Assembly: GCF_010548275.1 (NCBI RefSeq)
Contig: NZ_JAAGLT010000023.1
Coordinates: 1 to 64,000, forward strand
Direction of reading: 5' to 3'
DNA length: 64,000 bases
Source of the DNA: Streptomyces sp. SID12488
GTDB lineage: Bacteria; Actinomycetota; Actinomycetes; Streptomycetales; Streptomycetaceae
Position 1 is the stretch's first letter. The number at the start of each line of letters is the position of its first letter. Positions 25,694 through 34,420 of this stretch are shown in pieces. Both the position numbers and the translations under genes were made by a program. The notes below the pieces were generated by a model. The model saw only the letters and a program-made list of their open reading frames with translations. It did not search any database and was not told the DNA's origin.

Positions 25694-26248
25694 TTGGGCA
25701 GCTCCACTCGGGTAGCGGCGATCCGGAGTTGGCCGTCCCGCTCGGAGGGGACAGCGATAGTGCCTTACTCCTGCCCCGCCGCTTATCTCACTGTTGAGTG
25801 CGCGGAAATCTATGCTGTCTGAAGTAGACATTCGGTGGTGGGTCTGGTTATGGTTTCTCTCGTAGCCCAGAGAGACAGCAGGGCCTGGCAGACACGAACT
25901 GCCGGGCGGCAGTACATGTAGTTGCAGTGCGCAGGGCGGTGCGGTGGTGGAGTTTCGAAGCCAGGGTTGTTGCAGGAAGGCGACGGGACTGACGGCCGGA
26001 CCGGGTGGCCCGCAGTGATCAGGGGCCGCCGTGAGCAGTACCGGTAAACGCAGTTCGCAACATGTAGCAGTGAAGTCGGTAAGCAGTACCTCGGTGAAGG
26101 CGTCGGCTGCGGGCGCGCGCACCGGGAGGTTCGGCAGTGGGGTTCCAAGCCAGAGCAGACGCAGGACAGGCGAACGGGGCTGGCTGCCGAAGAGTGGCGC
26201 TCTCTCAGGCCACTGAGCAGTTCGTATCACCAGCAGTGCGCATTCCCC
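25694..26248. other. Non-coding stretch
   Basis: About 550 bases without a convincing gene. Base composition is lower in GC than the surrounding coding DNA, and short echoes such as GAGCAGTACCGGTAA and TAAGCAGTACCTCGG occur near 26035 and 26080. Weak open frames on the minus strand lack codon bias and ribosome sites. Confidence 0.5.
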
Positions 26249-26528
26249 CGCTTTAAAGCGAGTTGATCCCAGAGGGAAGAACGGAGGGGCCGAGCGCCAT
26301 CAGGATCGCCCGGGTGGACGTCTTGAGTCCGGGTACCGCAGGACATCGACAGTGAGGTGGTCTCCGGTCGAGCAACCGCGATCCCAGCATTCCCGGCAGC
26401 AGTCCGGTCGGGCGTGCGGAAACAGAAGGCCGGCGCGGTAACCAGGGCCGGCAGATGGTGTAGCAGTTCCTTCGGGCCCTGGTGCCAATGGCACCAGGGC
26501 CCCTCCCCGTGTTCCACGGAGAGGTGAG
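26249..26528 (+). promoter_or_regulatory. Long structured 5' leader of the MerR gene
   Basis: The region begins with a 12-bp palindrome (CGCTTTAAAGCG, 26249-26260). It ends with a perfect 13-bp hairpin with an AAT loop (26474-26486 paired to 26490-26502) placed 26 bases before the MerR ATG. Bases 26441-26449 (ACCAGGGCC) are an exact complement of 26475-26483, so the left arm of the hairpin can pair in two ways. This looks like attenuation or ribosome-access control. From memory, leaders with a similar NNTGCCAATGGCANN core precede cold-shock and small MerR genes in Streptomyces; I cannot verify this. Confidence 0.5.
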
Positions 26529-26861
26529 ATGACAGCGGACGACTCCTACGGCCGTCTGGACGACGACGATTACCCCGCCTACACGATGGGCCGGGCTGCC
26601 GAACTGCTCGGCACCACCCAGAGCTTCCTGCGTGCCATCGGGGAAGCCCGCCTCGTCACCCCGCTGCGTTCCGAGGGCGGGCACCGTCGCTACTCCCATT
26701 ACCAGTTGCGCATCGCCGCCCGTGCCCGGGAACTCGTCGACCACGGGAACCCCATCGAGGCCGCCTGCCGCATCATCGCCCTCGAGGACCAGCTCGAGGA
26801 AGCCCAGCGCATCAACGCCGCATACCGCCGCACCGCATCGCTGTACACGGCCGGCGTCTGA
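26529..26861 (+). CDS. MerR-type helix-turn-helix protein, small
   Basis: A 110-residue DNA-binding protein. The N-terminal acidic stretch (SYGRLDDDDYPAYTMG) leads into AAELLGTTQSFLRAIGEA, EGGHRRYSHYQLRIAARARE and a dimerisation helix ending in EDQLEEAQRINAAYRR. It has only the MerR DNA-binding domain and coiled coil, without an effector domain, as in BldC-like or stress-induced short MerR proteins. It is preceded by a long structured leader and a GAGAGG ribosome site, suggesting post-transcriptional control. Confidence 0.8.
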   Translation: MTADDSYGRLDDDDYPAYTMGRAAELLGTTQSFLRAIGEARLVTPLRSEGGHRRYSHYQLRIAARARELVDHGNPIEAACRIIALEDQLEEAQRINAAYRRTASLYTAGV

Positions 26862-26933
26862 CCCGCACTGCACGGCGACGCGCCGGACCGTACTCTTCCG
26901 CCGATTTCAAGAGTATGGGCATGATCGCCGAAG

Positions 26934-27555
26934 ATGCCCAGCTGCCGGTACGGGACGGGAGTTCGCCTCCCGCCCGGCACCCCGCTCGGCACCTTGCGTA
27001 CCCCCGCGGCTGATGCGCCTGCTGGCGCGGCTGGCCGGGCTGCCGGGCAGGCAGCCGCCGGCCTCACCCGCGAGCACTGGCAGGGCCGGTGGGCCGAAGG
27101 TGGGTTCCGCGTCTACGACGGGAAGATGCCGATCGTGGCGACCGCCCTGGAGCCGCTGCGCGAGCACGGCCCGGCCGGGCCCGTGTTCTGGCGTTTCGGC
27201 CGTGAGGGCCGACAGAACCTGTGGGACGCGATCGGCAATCCCCGCCGGGATGTTCCTCGCCCGCCGCGCGGAAGACGCGCGGCGCCGCCAAGCGGAGGAA
27301 GCCGCCGAACGCGAGGTGCAGCGCCCGGTGTGCGGGGACTGCGGGCAGAAGTTCACCGACGACCGGTGGGAGGCCATCACCGCGGTCGAATGGGATCGCG
27401 GGGACAGCCACCCGCATCTGTGTGACGACTGCAAGTACCGGATGCTCGAAGCGGAGCAGCAGGCACCCGTGGACGAACGCGAGCGCCAGGAGCAGGAGCG
27501 CCAGTCGACACCCGGCAGGATCGGCCAGCACGGCCTGGAGGTCGTCAGTGCCTGA
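26934..27555 (+). pseudogene. Frameshifted hypothetical gene fused to an RsbW-like scrap
   Basis: The first frame encodes LTREHWQGRWAEGGFRVYDG, then EPLREHGPAGPVFWRFGREG and WDAIGNPRRD. The second frame continues MFLARRAEDARRRQAEEAAE and a four-cysteine zinc-ribbon-like part, PVCGDCGQKF...LCDDCKYRML. One missing base near 27252 (GAT-GTT for GAT-GTG-TT) would join them. The 3' end, from about 27510, is TPGRIGQHGLEVV, which is the G-box of the RsbW-like genes, so the original end was replaced. The family resembles plasmid-borne Streptomyces hypotheticals; function unknown. Confidence 0.65.
27510..27547 (+). repeat. Short third copy of the RsbW-like G-box region
   Basis: About 37 bases, CCCGGCAGGATCGGCCAGCA onward to GTCGTCA, match the G-box segments at about 25495-25530 and 32127-32160 almost exactly. 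No other part of the duplicated gene is present here. Confidence 0.8.
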
Positions 27556-27800
27556 GGCACTAAAGCAACCCGGCATCGCGCCGAACCCGGCCATGACACA
27601 ATCAGAACTGATCCGTGGTCATGTCCGCCGCGGTCGCTGAGGTACCCGACGACGCGCTGTTGCGGCCCATGCTCACCGTCTTCTGGGCGAGGCGACTGTA
27701 CGGACACGTACGGTCCCTGCGTGAACCGCCGCCCAGCGGGCCGCTCCACAGCTCGGGTATCGGAACGTCCAAGCAAACTACCCCTGGCTGGGAGCTCGTA

Positions 27801-28367
27801 ATGGCGCGGATAGTCCTGCGTGACAAGACCGCTGAGGATCGTGGGGAGTGGGTTCCCGGAAAACCTCCTCTGCCCATGTTCGGTCGGGTGCTGGCCATGA
27901 TGCTGGCTTTCGCGGGGACGGTCGTATTCGCGGTGGTTCTGGCCCGGCTGACTCTGGAACCCTCGGCAGCATCCGTGCCGCTGACGCACAATAACCTGCG
28001 CCCTGGTGACTCCATCCGTGCGTACCTCGCGCAGCCCATGGCTCCTGACACGGTCAAGCAGCTCGGCGGCAATATCGTGATGGGGATACCGTTCGGTGTG
28101 CTGTTGCCGGTACTGGTGCCCCGAACGCGAGGACTGCTCCGCGTAGCGGCGGCCACCGCCTTTGTGATGATCTTCGTCGAACTCGTCCAGGGTGCCCTCA
28201 TTACCGGGCGCGCCTTCGACGTCGATGATGTACTGCTCAACACCACGGGTGCCCTCATCGGTTACCTGCTGATCGGCCGCCGGATGGGTCTCGCAGTGCA
28301 TCCCCGACGCCGCCACTGGTGGCACCGGCTCACCAAACGCCAGCTGACTGCTGAAGACCCGGCATAG
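27801..28367 (+). CDS. VanZ-family membrane protein
   Basis: A 188-residue membrane protein. TM1 lies at about residues 30-50. The VanZ-like part has QLGGNIVMGIPFGVLLPVLV near 90 and FVELVQGALITGRAFDVDDV near 130, where the E..Q and D.DD pattern is typical of the family. VanZ-like proteins confer low-level teicoplanin resistance in some species, but most are of unknown function. The ATG at 27801 has GGGAG upstream; earlier in-frame starts lack one and lengthen the protein with non-family sequence. Confidence 0.78.
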   Translation: MARIVLRDKTAEDRGEWVPGKPPLPMFGRVLAMMLAFAGTVVFAVVLARLTLEPSAASVPLTHNNLRPGDSIRAYLAQPMAPDTVKQLGGNIVMGIPFGVLLPVLVPRTRGLLRVAAATAFVMIFVELVQGALITGRAFDVDDVLLNTTGALIGYLLIGRRMGLAVHPRRRHWWHRLTKRQLTAEDPA

Positions 28368-28683
28368 GCGCACTGCGCCCCCTGTTCCGCCGCCCCTCTG
28401 GCGCACCATGGAGTTTGATGCTCGGGCCCGGCCCCGGGGGTGGGGGCGACGGCGGGATCCTCGGCCGGCTCGCTCCTCGACACGGCTCCCTGCCTGTTCG
28501 CCGGCCGGGTGCCTGCTGCGCCCGGCCGATCGCCCTACGGTGGGCCCCGCCCTGTGGACGGAGTCCAGCCGCCGGGAGGGTGGAAATCTCCTTCCCTCCA
28601 TTGATCACGATGGGGTCACGGCCGACATGCCTGTAGAGGGTGCACGGCGGGATCAACCCGCCCCAGCCCAAACGGCGGCGACG

Positions 28684-28845
28684 GTGCTGACTGGCGGTCT
28701 GCTCTACACAGCGGGCGCCGTGGTCTACGGACTCAAGCGCCCCGACCCCTCACCGGCCTGGTTCGGCTTCCACGAGGTCTTTCACGCCCTGACCATCGCC
28801 GCCTTCACCGCGCATTACACTGCCATCCTCCTCGCAGCGACATGA
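28684..28845 (+). pseudogene. Hemolysin III (TrhA/YqfA) C-terminal fragment
   Basis: The frame ending at 28845 encodes VLTGGLLYTAGAVVYGLKRP followed by FGFHEVFHALTIAAFTAHY, the last two helices of PAQR-type hemolysin III proteins with the conserved metal-ligand histidines. The first four or five helices are missing; upstream codons are not family sequence. An ATG at 28627 could start a 72-residue product, but this is most likely a relic. Confidence 0.7.
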
Positions 28846-28973
28846 CGGTGTACGTAGCGGGCAGAAGTCGAGTCCGGTGGTGCATGTGACCTGTCCGGGT
28901 ACCGGGCTCGGAACAGGTTTTCCGCGTCTTTCTGGGCGAAGTCCCGAGCGTCATCCAGCAATGGAGGAGTCGC

Positions 28974-30284
28974 ATGACCGTAGGAAGGCCGAACGGCGGC
29001 CGGGCCGCTCGTCCTCCCGGGGACGAGAGTCGCCTGGGCCGGGCGATGACTCTGGCGGGGACGCTGGAGGCGGCGGAGGCCGCGGCGCCGGTGGAGTCGC
29101 TCGACGTGGTCGCGCGCATGCTCAAGGAGCACATCGGGGCCGTGTCGGTGTCGTTCCTGATCACCGACTTCACCGGTAGCTCAGTCGTACGGCTGGGGGC
29201 GGCGGGCAGCGTCGACACTGGTGAGCCCGCCCGGCGGATCAAGCTGCGGGGCACCCTGTACGACGATGTGATCCGTACCCAGCGGCCGGGCGTGGAGGAC
29301 AAGGGCGAGGGCGCGCTGGTGCGGGTCGTCGCCCCGGTGACCAACCGCGGGGACGCCATCGGACTCCTCGAACTGTTCCTGCCCGCCGCGCCCGGCGAGG
29401 AGGTGATGCGGGAGATCGGCGAGACCGCGCACGCGCTGGCGTACATCGTCATCGCGAACCGGTCCTACACCGACGTGTACCAGTGGGGCCGCCGTACCAC
29501 CCCGCTGAGCCTGGCCGCGGAGATCCAGCACCGGCTGCTCCCGGACTCGCTGGCGTGCGAGGCCGCGCAGTTCGCGGTCGCCGGGGCGCTGGAACCGGCC
29601 GACCACGTCGGCGGTGACACCTTCGACTACGTCATCGACCGGGACAGTGTCCAGCTCTCCGTCACCGACGCCATGGGGCACGACGTCGACGCCGCGCTGC
29701 TGGCCACCATTGCGGTGGGCGCCCTGCGCAGGGCCCGGCGGGCCGGTGCCGATCTCGCCGAACAGGCCCGCCAGGCCGACCAGGCCATGCGCGAGCACGG
29801 TAACAAGGGCTACGTCACCGGCCAGCTCCTGCGCATCAACCTGATCGACGGCAAGACCGAGTTCATCAACGCCGGGCACCCCTGGCCGCTGCGGATGCGG
29901 GACGGCAAGGTGCGGGAGATCACTCCGACGGTCGATATGCCGTTCGGCTTCGACGCCCCTCATAACTACCAGGTCCAGTCGCTGGACCTGCGGCCGGGCG
30001 ACCGGCTGGTGATGCTCACCGACGGCATGCTGGAGCACAACCCAGGCAGCCTCAACCTGTCCGACCTGATCGTGCGCACCCGCGCGCTGCACCCCCGCGA
30101 GGCCGCCCGCACCCTCATCGCGGCGATCGTCGACGCCAACGACGGCCACCTCCAGGACGACGCGACCGTCATGTGCCTGGACTGGCACGGCACCAACCAC
30201 TCCCAGCGGGACGCCGACACCGGCGCCAACCTCACCGACGCCTCACGACCGTCAGGAACGGGACGGACCACTCCCAGGCGATGA
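28974..30284 (+). CDS. SpoIIE-family PP2C phosphatase with GAF-like domain
   Basis: A 436-residue regulator. Residues about 30-165 form a GAF-like sensor. A SpoIIE/RsbU phosphatase domain spans about 180-405: LAAEIQHRLLPDSL, HVGGDTFDYVIDRD, VTDAMGHDVDAALLA, FINAGHPWPLR, MLTDGMLE and QDDATVMCLDW. It would dephosphorylate an STAS anti-sigma antagonist in the cytoplasm. The ATG follows GGAGGAG. It lies between the two RsbW-like kinase copies (25.2 and 31.8 kb), which are plausible opposing kinases. Confidence 0.85.
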   Translation: MTVGRPNGGRAARPPGDESRLGRAMTLAGTLEAAEAAAPVESLDVVARMLKEHIGAVSVSFLITDFTGSSVVRLGAAGSVDTGEPARRIKLRGTLYDDVIRTQRPGVEDKGEGALVRVVAPVTNRGDAIGLLELFLPAAPGEEVMREIGETAHALAYIVIANRSYTDVYQWGRRTTPLSLAAEIQHRLLPDSLACEAAQFAVAGALEPADHVGGDTFDYVIDRDSVQLSVTDAMGHDVDAALLATIAVGALRRARRAGADLAEQARQADQAMREHGNKGYVTGQLLRINLIDGKTEFINAGHPWPLRMRDGKVREITPTVDMPFGFDAPHNYQVQSLDLRPGDRLVMLTDGMLEHNPGSLNLSDLIVRTRALHPREAARTLIAAIVDANDGHLQDDATVMCLDWHGTNHSQRDADTGANLTDASRPSGTGRTTPRR

Positions 30285-30460
30285 CCCTGGGCGTTTGATG
30301 GCGAGCCCGGCCAGACAGCCGGAGGCCATCGCTGCGCTTGTGTGGGGGCGTTGCGCATCGGCCCGGCCGACGCGCTTTGATCGATGGGTGGCGAGGCTGG
30401 TAGCTCGAAGATCCAGGTGGCAGCGGTTCGTTGATTCGTTGTTGGCGGGTTTGCTGAGGG

Positions 30461-31386
30461 CTAGTTGGCGGGCACGGCTGGGCGGTGGTCACGGTCTGTC
30501 GCGGAGCTACGGGGGCGGCTCGCCGCGTCGATGTACGTCTTGGTGGCGTCGGTGATGAAGCCGCAGCTGCTGCCAGGGTCGAGGGCCTGGACCCGGAGGT
30601 GGTCGTACATCGCGCTGTAGTGCTGCACGGCGCAGGGTTTCTCCAGGTAGAGATCGCTGGTGAACCGCTCCAGGTACACCACCCTTGCCACAGGGCTGCC
30701 GCTGTCGGCGGACTGCAGGATGGAGAACTGTCCTGACAGGCCCGGGTGAGCACCCGCCGCATAGGGAAGGACCTGCACCATGACGTGCGGCTCGGCGCTG
30801 ATCTCGTTCAAGTGCTCCAGTTGTTCGCGCATGATTTCAGGGCTGCCGACGACGCGGCGCAGTGCCGATTCGTCCAGGACGACCCACAGGTGCAGCGGGC
30901 AGGCCGGCTCGTAGATCCGATGCTGACGGCGTAGCCGCACCTTGAGGCGCGTGGCGCCCTGTTCGGCGGTGAGCAGAGGAACGGTTTCCCCGATGACGGC
31001 GTGGGCGTAGGCGGGGTCTGCAACAGGCCGGGGATCACCATGGGCTCGTAGGCATGGATGACGGCGGCGTCTGCCTCCAGGCCGACATAGACGCTCTGGG
31101 GAATGTCGCCGTAGACGCTCCACCAGCCCTGCTGTCCGGATTCCTTGGCCATCCGCATGAGCGGGTCGATGACCTGCTGGTCCGTCACTCCGTAGATCGC
31201 GCACAGATCGCATACGTCGCGGGGGCTGATGGCGCGGCGGCCGTTCTCCAGGTGACTGATCTTGGGCTGGGAGACCATGAGCCGCTTGGCCACCTCTGCG
31301 CTCGTCAGCCCATTGGCGTGGCGGAGCCGGCGGAGCTCGGCTCCCAGGCGGCGCCTTCTGACGCTGGGATTGCTGTTCGCCGCCAC
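30461..31386 (-). pseudogene. XRE-DUF5753 regulator broken by a one-base deletion
   Basis: The N-terminal frame gives a helix-turn-helix (LTSAEVAKRLMVSQPKISHL with ENGRRAI) and the start of DUF5753 (YEPMVIPGLLQT). The next frame carries on with PAYAHAVIGETVPLLTAEQG, IYEPACPLHLWVVLDESALR and VVYLERFTSDLYLEKP to the stop. Restoring one C in the CCC run near 31015 would join them into a normal protein of about 300 residues. These WhiJ-like proteins act with small DUF397/DUF6879 partners. No partner is adjacent here. A sequencing error could also explain a single-base event. Confidence 0.75.
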
Positions 31387-31693
31387 GAGCGGGGTACCTC
31401 CGGCTCCAAGTCATGCTGCTGGCCCGCAGATTGCCTTGGACCAAGGGCTGTTGATCCTGTGCCATGCCGTCATGTTCGCCAGCCAGTCAATACGGACTGT
31501 GACTTTGTCATTTGCCTCACGGCAGGACCATCAGGGACGTCCGCCGGATACGTGCCTCTACCTGTGGTCTCACGGCACCAGCCAACACCAAGGCGTGCAC
31601 GTATCGCCGTACAGGACACCACAACTCACAGTCACCAGACCGCAGCTCGCCAACTACTGGCGCAGGACACTAGGTCCTGCCCCGTGCGAGAAC

Positions 31694-32323
31694 GATTCTG
31701 CCCCACCGCCAGGCTGGGGACGCACCTGCTGGCGGACGCCAGTCCTTGTGGCATGCATGATGTTGTCGCGGGTAGTTGCGTGCGTGAATGGGGGAGTGAG
31801 GGCGACGCGTGGGGTCCCAGGCCGATGGTGACAATAGTGAGCATCTGATGCGCGCGGGCTACGCCCTGGACGGAGAGGACGGCTGCATCGCTGACGCCCG
31901 CCACCACGCCATCGCCTTCCTCGACCAGGCCAGCACCGACCATCACCTGCCGGTGTCCGAGCGCGCGAAGGATCTCACCCAGCTGGTGGTCAGCGAGCTG
32001 GTCACCAACGCCCTCAAGTACGCCCCCGGCCCCGTTCTGATGGAGCTGCGCATCAACGCCCACGCCGTGGACGTCGTTGTATGGGACAGCGAGCCCACCG
32101 CGCCTGCGGCCCGGACCACCGATCCCGGCAGGATCGGCCAGCACGGCCTGGAGATCGTCAAGGCCGTCGCCGAGGACCTTTTCATCGAGCGGGAACCGGT
32201 CGGCAAACGCATCACGGCCCGCATCGCGCTGTCCGACCCACCCCGCGGTGACACCGCCTACCGCTGAGCCGAACAGTCCTGCGGCACAGCAACTCGTCGG
32301 ACCAGCCATCACGAGGCGCGCAT
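31694..32323 (+). repeat. Segmental duplication, copy 2
   Basis: Close copy of 25078-25693, with about 17 bases more in the coding part. Its right end coincides with the point where the ABC ATPase reading frame starts without its Walker A region. The 300 bases between 31387 and 31693 hold only the upstream region of the broken XRE gene and no other gene that I can see. Confidence 0.9.
31809..32267 (+). CDS. RsbW-like ATP-binding anti-sigma kinase, copy 2
   Basis: A 152-residue HATPase_c protein and close paralogue of the gene at 25204. N-box LVVSELVTNALKYAPGPV, G box DPGRIGQHGLEIVKAV, and the same C-terminal PPRGDTAYR. The N-terminus (MRAGYALDGEDGCIADARHH) keeps the 17 bases deleted in copy 1, so this copy probably has the ancestral form. 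GTG 31809 or ATG 31848 may be used; 31848 is closest to the conserved part. Likely substrate: a STAS antagonist. Confidence 0.82.
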   Translation: MGSQADGDNSEHLMRAGYALDGEDGCIADARHHAIAFLDQASTDHHLPVSERAKDLTQLVVSELVTNALKYAPGPVLMELRINAHAVDVVVWDSEPTAPAARTTDPGRIGQHGLEIVKAVAEDLFIEREPVGKRITARIALSDPPRGDTAYR

Positions 32324-32934
32324 CCCTGGTACGGGCCTGTAAAACGTTCCTCGTCGGCCTGGTTCCGCTGGCCGGAGGCGAGGTGGCCGTCGAGGGCAGG
32401 ACCGGCCGGCCGGCCGGGCGAAGCATCGGCTACGTGCCCCAACGGCACGAGTTCGCCTGGGACTTCCCCATCGACGTCGCGGGCGCGGTCCTCACCGGCC
32501 GCACCCGGCAGCTGGGCTGGCTACGCCGCCCGGGCGCGGTGGACCGCGCGACGGTGGACGAGACGCTGGAGCTGACCGGGCTCACCCAGCTCCGCCGACG
32601 CCCGATCGGCGAGCTGTCCGGCGGCCAGCGGCAGCGGGTCCTGGTGGCCCGAGCCCTGGCCGCCGGCCCGCGCATCCTGCTCCTCGACGAGCCGTTCACC
32701 GGCGTCGACGTCCCCACCCAGGAGCTGCTGAACGAACTGTTCGGCCGGCTGGCGGCGGAAGGCAGGGCGCTCCTGATGACCACCCACGACCTCGCTGCCG
32801 CCGCCCGCACCTGCCACCGGGTGGCGCTGATCAACCGTACGGTCGTCGCCGAGGGCGGCCCCGAGCTCCTCGCCGACCCCGACCAGATGCTGCGGGCCTT
32901 CGGCCTCGACCACGCGATCGGAGCCGGAGCATGA
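32324..32934 (+). pseudogene. ABC transporter ATPase lacking its N-terminus
   Basis: The recognisable part begins about VPLAGGEVAVEG and has a Q-loop (SIGYVPQRHEFAWDFPIDV), signature LSGGQRQRVLVARALA, Walker B ILLLDEPFTGVD and switch His in LLMTTHDLAAAARTCH. The Walker A (P-loop) that should precede GEVAVEG is absent; the duplicated segment ends at this very point. An open frame runs on from the duplication but encodes unrelated residues. Without Walker A it cannot hydrolyse ATP. The sequence resembles ATPases of Mn/Zn-type or 'anchored repeat' ABC systems. Its stop overlaps the permease start (ATGA). Confidence 0.8.
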
Positions 32935-33803
32935 TCGAGTTCTTCACCGACCCCTGGCAACTGCCCTTCATGCAAAGGGCGTTCGCCGTCGCCGCGATCA
33001 TCGGCCTGGTATGCGGCGTCGTCGGCGTGTACGTCGTGCTGCGCGGCATGGCGTTCATCGGCGACGCGGTCGCCCACTCGGCCTTCCCGGGCGTCGCCCT
33101 CGCCTACGCCTTCGAGGGCAACCTCCTGCTCGGCGGAGCCACGGCCGGCATCATCACGGCCGTGCTGATCGCCTTCGTCTCCCAGAACCGGCGGCTGAAG
33201 GAGGACACCGTCATCGGCGTCTTCTTCGCCTTCGCCTTCGGTCTGGGCATCGTCCTGGTCTCCACCAGGGACAGCTGGACGACAGACCTGTCGTCCTTCC
33301 TGTTCGGCCAGGTGCTGGCGGTGAGCGCGTCGGACGTGTGGACCGTGGCCGCCATCGGCGCCGTACTCGTCCTCGTCGTGCTGGCGATCGGCAAGGAACT
33401 GGTCGCCGTCAGCCTCGACCGCGAGACGGCGCGCGCGGCGGGTCTGCCGGTGTTCCGCCTCGATCTGACCCTGTACGTCCTCGTCACCACGACGATCGTG
33501 ATGTCCCTGGAGGCGGTCGGCAACATCCTCGTCCTCGCCCTGCTCATCACCCCCGCCGCCACCGCCCGCATGCTCACCGAACGGCTGTGGGCCATGACCC
33601 TCCTGGCCTCGCTCATCGGCTGCGCGGGCAGCATCGCGGGTCTGTACGTCTCGTACACCTACGACCTCGCGGCAGGCGGCTCGGTGGTCGTGGTCCTCAC
33701 CGGCCTGTTCGTTCTCACCTGGTGCCTGGCTCCCCGCCACGGGCTCCTCGCGAAACTGCTCCAGCGCCCGGACGGGGCCACCCCGGCGCGGCGCGGCGCC
33801 TGA
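32931..33803 (+). CDS. Metal-type ABC transporter permease
   Basis: A 290-residue ABC-3 family permease (ZnuB/MntB type) with eight or so membrane segments. Conserved pieces are YVVLRGMAFIGDAVAHSAFP near 35, LKEDTVIGVFFAFAFGLGI near 90, and LVLALLITPAATARMLTERL near 205. It would import Mn, Zn or Fe, or belong to the actinobacterial anchored-repeat ABC system. Its ATPase partner, just upstream and translationally coupled, is missing its P-loop, and no solute-binding protein is visible, so the system is probably non-functional. Confidence 0.82.
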   Translation: MIEFFTDPWQLPFMQRAFAVAAIIGLVCGVVGVYVVLRGMAFIGDAVAHSAFPGVALAYAFEGNLLLGGATAGIITAVLIAFVSQNRRLKEDTVIGVFFAFAFGLGIVLVSTRDSWTTDLSSFLFGQVLAVSASDVWTVAAIGAVLVLVVLAIGKELVAVSLDRETARAAGLPVFRLDLTLYVLVTTTIVMSLEAVGNILVLALLITPAATARMLTERLWAMTLLASLIGCAGSIAGLYVSYTYDLAAGGSVVVVLTGLFVLTWCLAPRHGLLAKLLQRPDGATPARRGA

Positions 33804-33935
33804 CGGGTCGCCACCACCACGTAACTGTTGCTGTACCACCACCCTGCGCGCCTATGGATCCGGTTTCGAGCTGTAGCGGCGGGGCGTTCGGCGGGACGGT
33901 GACGACTCTGGTGCCTGCGAGAGGTGGAACGTGAC

Positions 33936-34346
33936 CTACCGCCGGACCGCGGCCGGTACCGCTTCGGCGGCGTGGGCGTCGCGCAGGCCGAGTCGCAGGT
34001 GTTCGACGTGGAAGAGGGCCTGTTCCAGCAGCTCGGCGACATGGTTGTCGTAGAGGGCGTAGACGATGGAACGGCCCCGGCGTTCTCCGGTGACGAGCCC
34101 GAGATTGCGCAGCAGGCGGAGCTGGTGGGAGCAGGCGGAGGCTTCCATTCCCACGGCCTCGGCGAGGTCGCCGACCGCGCAGGGGCCTTCCTGGAGGCGG
34201 GCCAGGATGTACAGCCGCGAAGGGGTGGCCAGGGCCTGGAGGGTGGCGGCGACGTCGGTGGCTCCCGCCGCGTCCAGGCGCTCGCGGGGCGTTGCGTGGT
34301 TCTCGTCGGCGGCTCCGTGACCCATGACGCCCATCCTACCCGTCAC
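33936..34346 (-). CDS. ArsR/SmtB-family metal-responsive repressor
   Basis: A 136-residue winged-helix repressor. The DNA-binding part has LATPSRLYILARLQEGPCAV, DLAEAVGMEASACSHQLRLL and the wing GERRGRSIVYALYDNH. The last helix (NHVAELLEQALFHVEHLRLG) contains D/H/H/E residues spaced like the alpha-5 metal site of SmtB/CzrA, suggesting Zn, Co or Ni sensing; a Cys in the recognition helix (SACSHQ) may add a site. It is divergent from the P1B ATPase gene with a shared operator and almost certainly represses it. Confidence 0.85.
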   Translation of the reverse strand: MTGRMGVMGHGAADENHATPRERLDAAGATDVAATLQALATPSRLYILARLQEGPCAVGDLAEAVGMEASACSHQLRLLRNLGLVTGERRGRSIVYALYDNHVAELLEQALFHVEHLRLGLRDAHAAEAVPAAVRR

Positions 34347-34347
34347 A

Positions 34348-34373
34348 CATGAAGACCTGTTCAGATGTTCATG
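34348..34373. promoter_or_regulatory. ArsR-family operator
   Basis: CATGAA and its reverse complement TTCATG are separated by 14 bases that include two direct TGTTCA half-sites. The reverse strand reads TGAACATCTGAACA, the type of site bound by SmtB/CmtR-like repressors. It lies directly upstream of the ArsR start and overlaps an early in-frame ATG of the ATPase, supporting the later start at 34421. Confidence 0.65.
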
Positions 34374-34420
34374 TACGGTGGGATGTGTCGCCGTCTTCCG
34401 CCCTGAAGGGTTGCTTCGTC

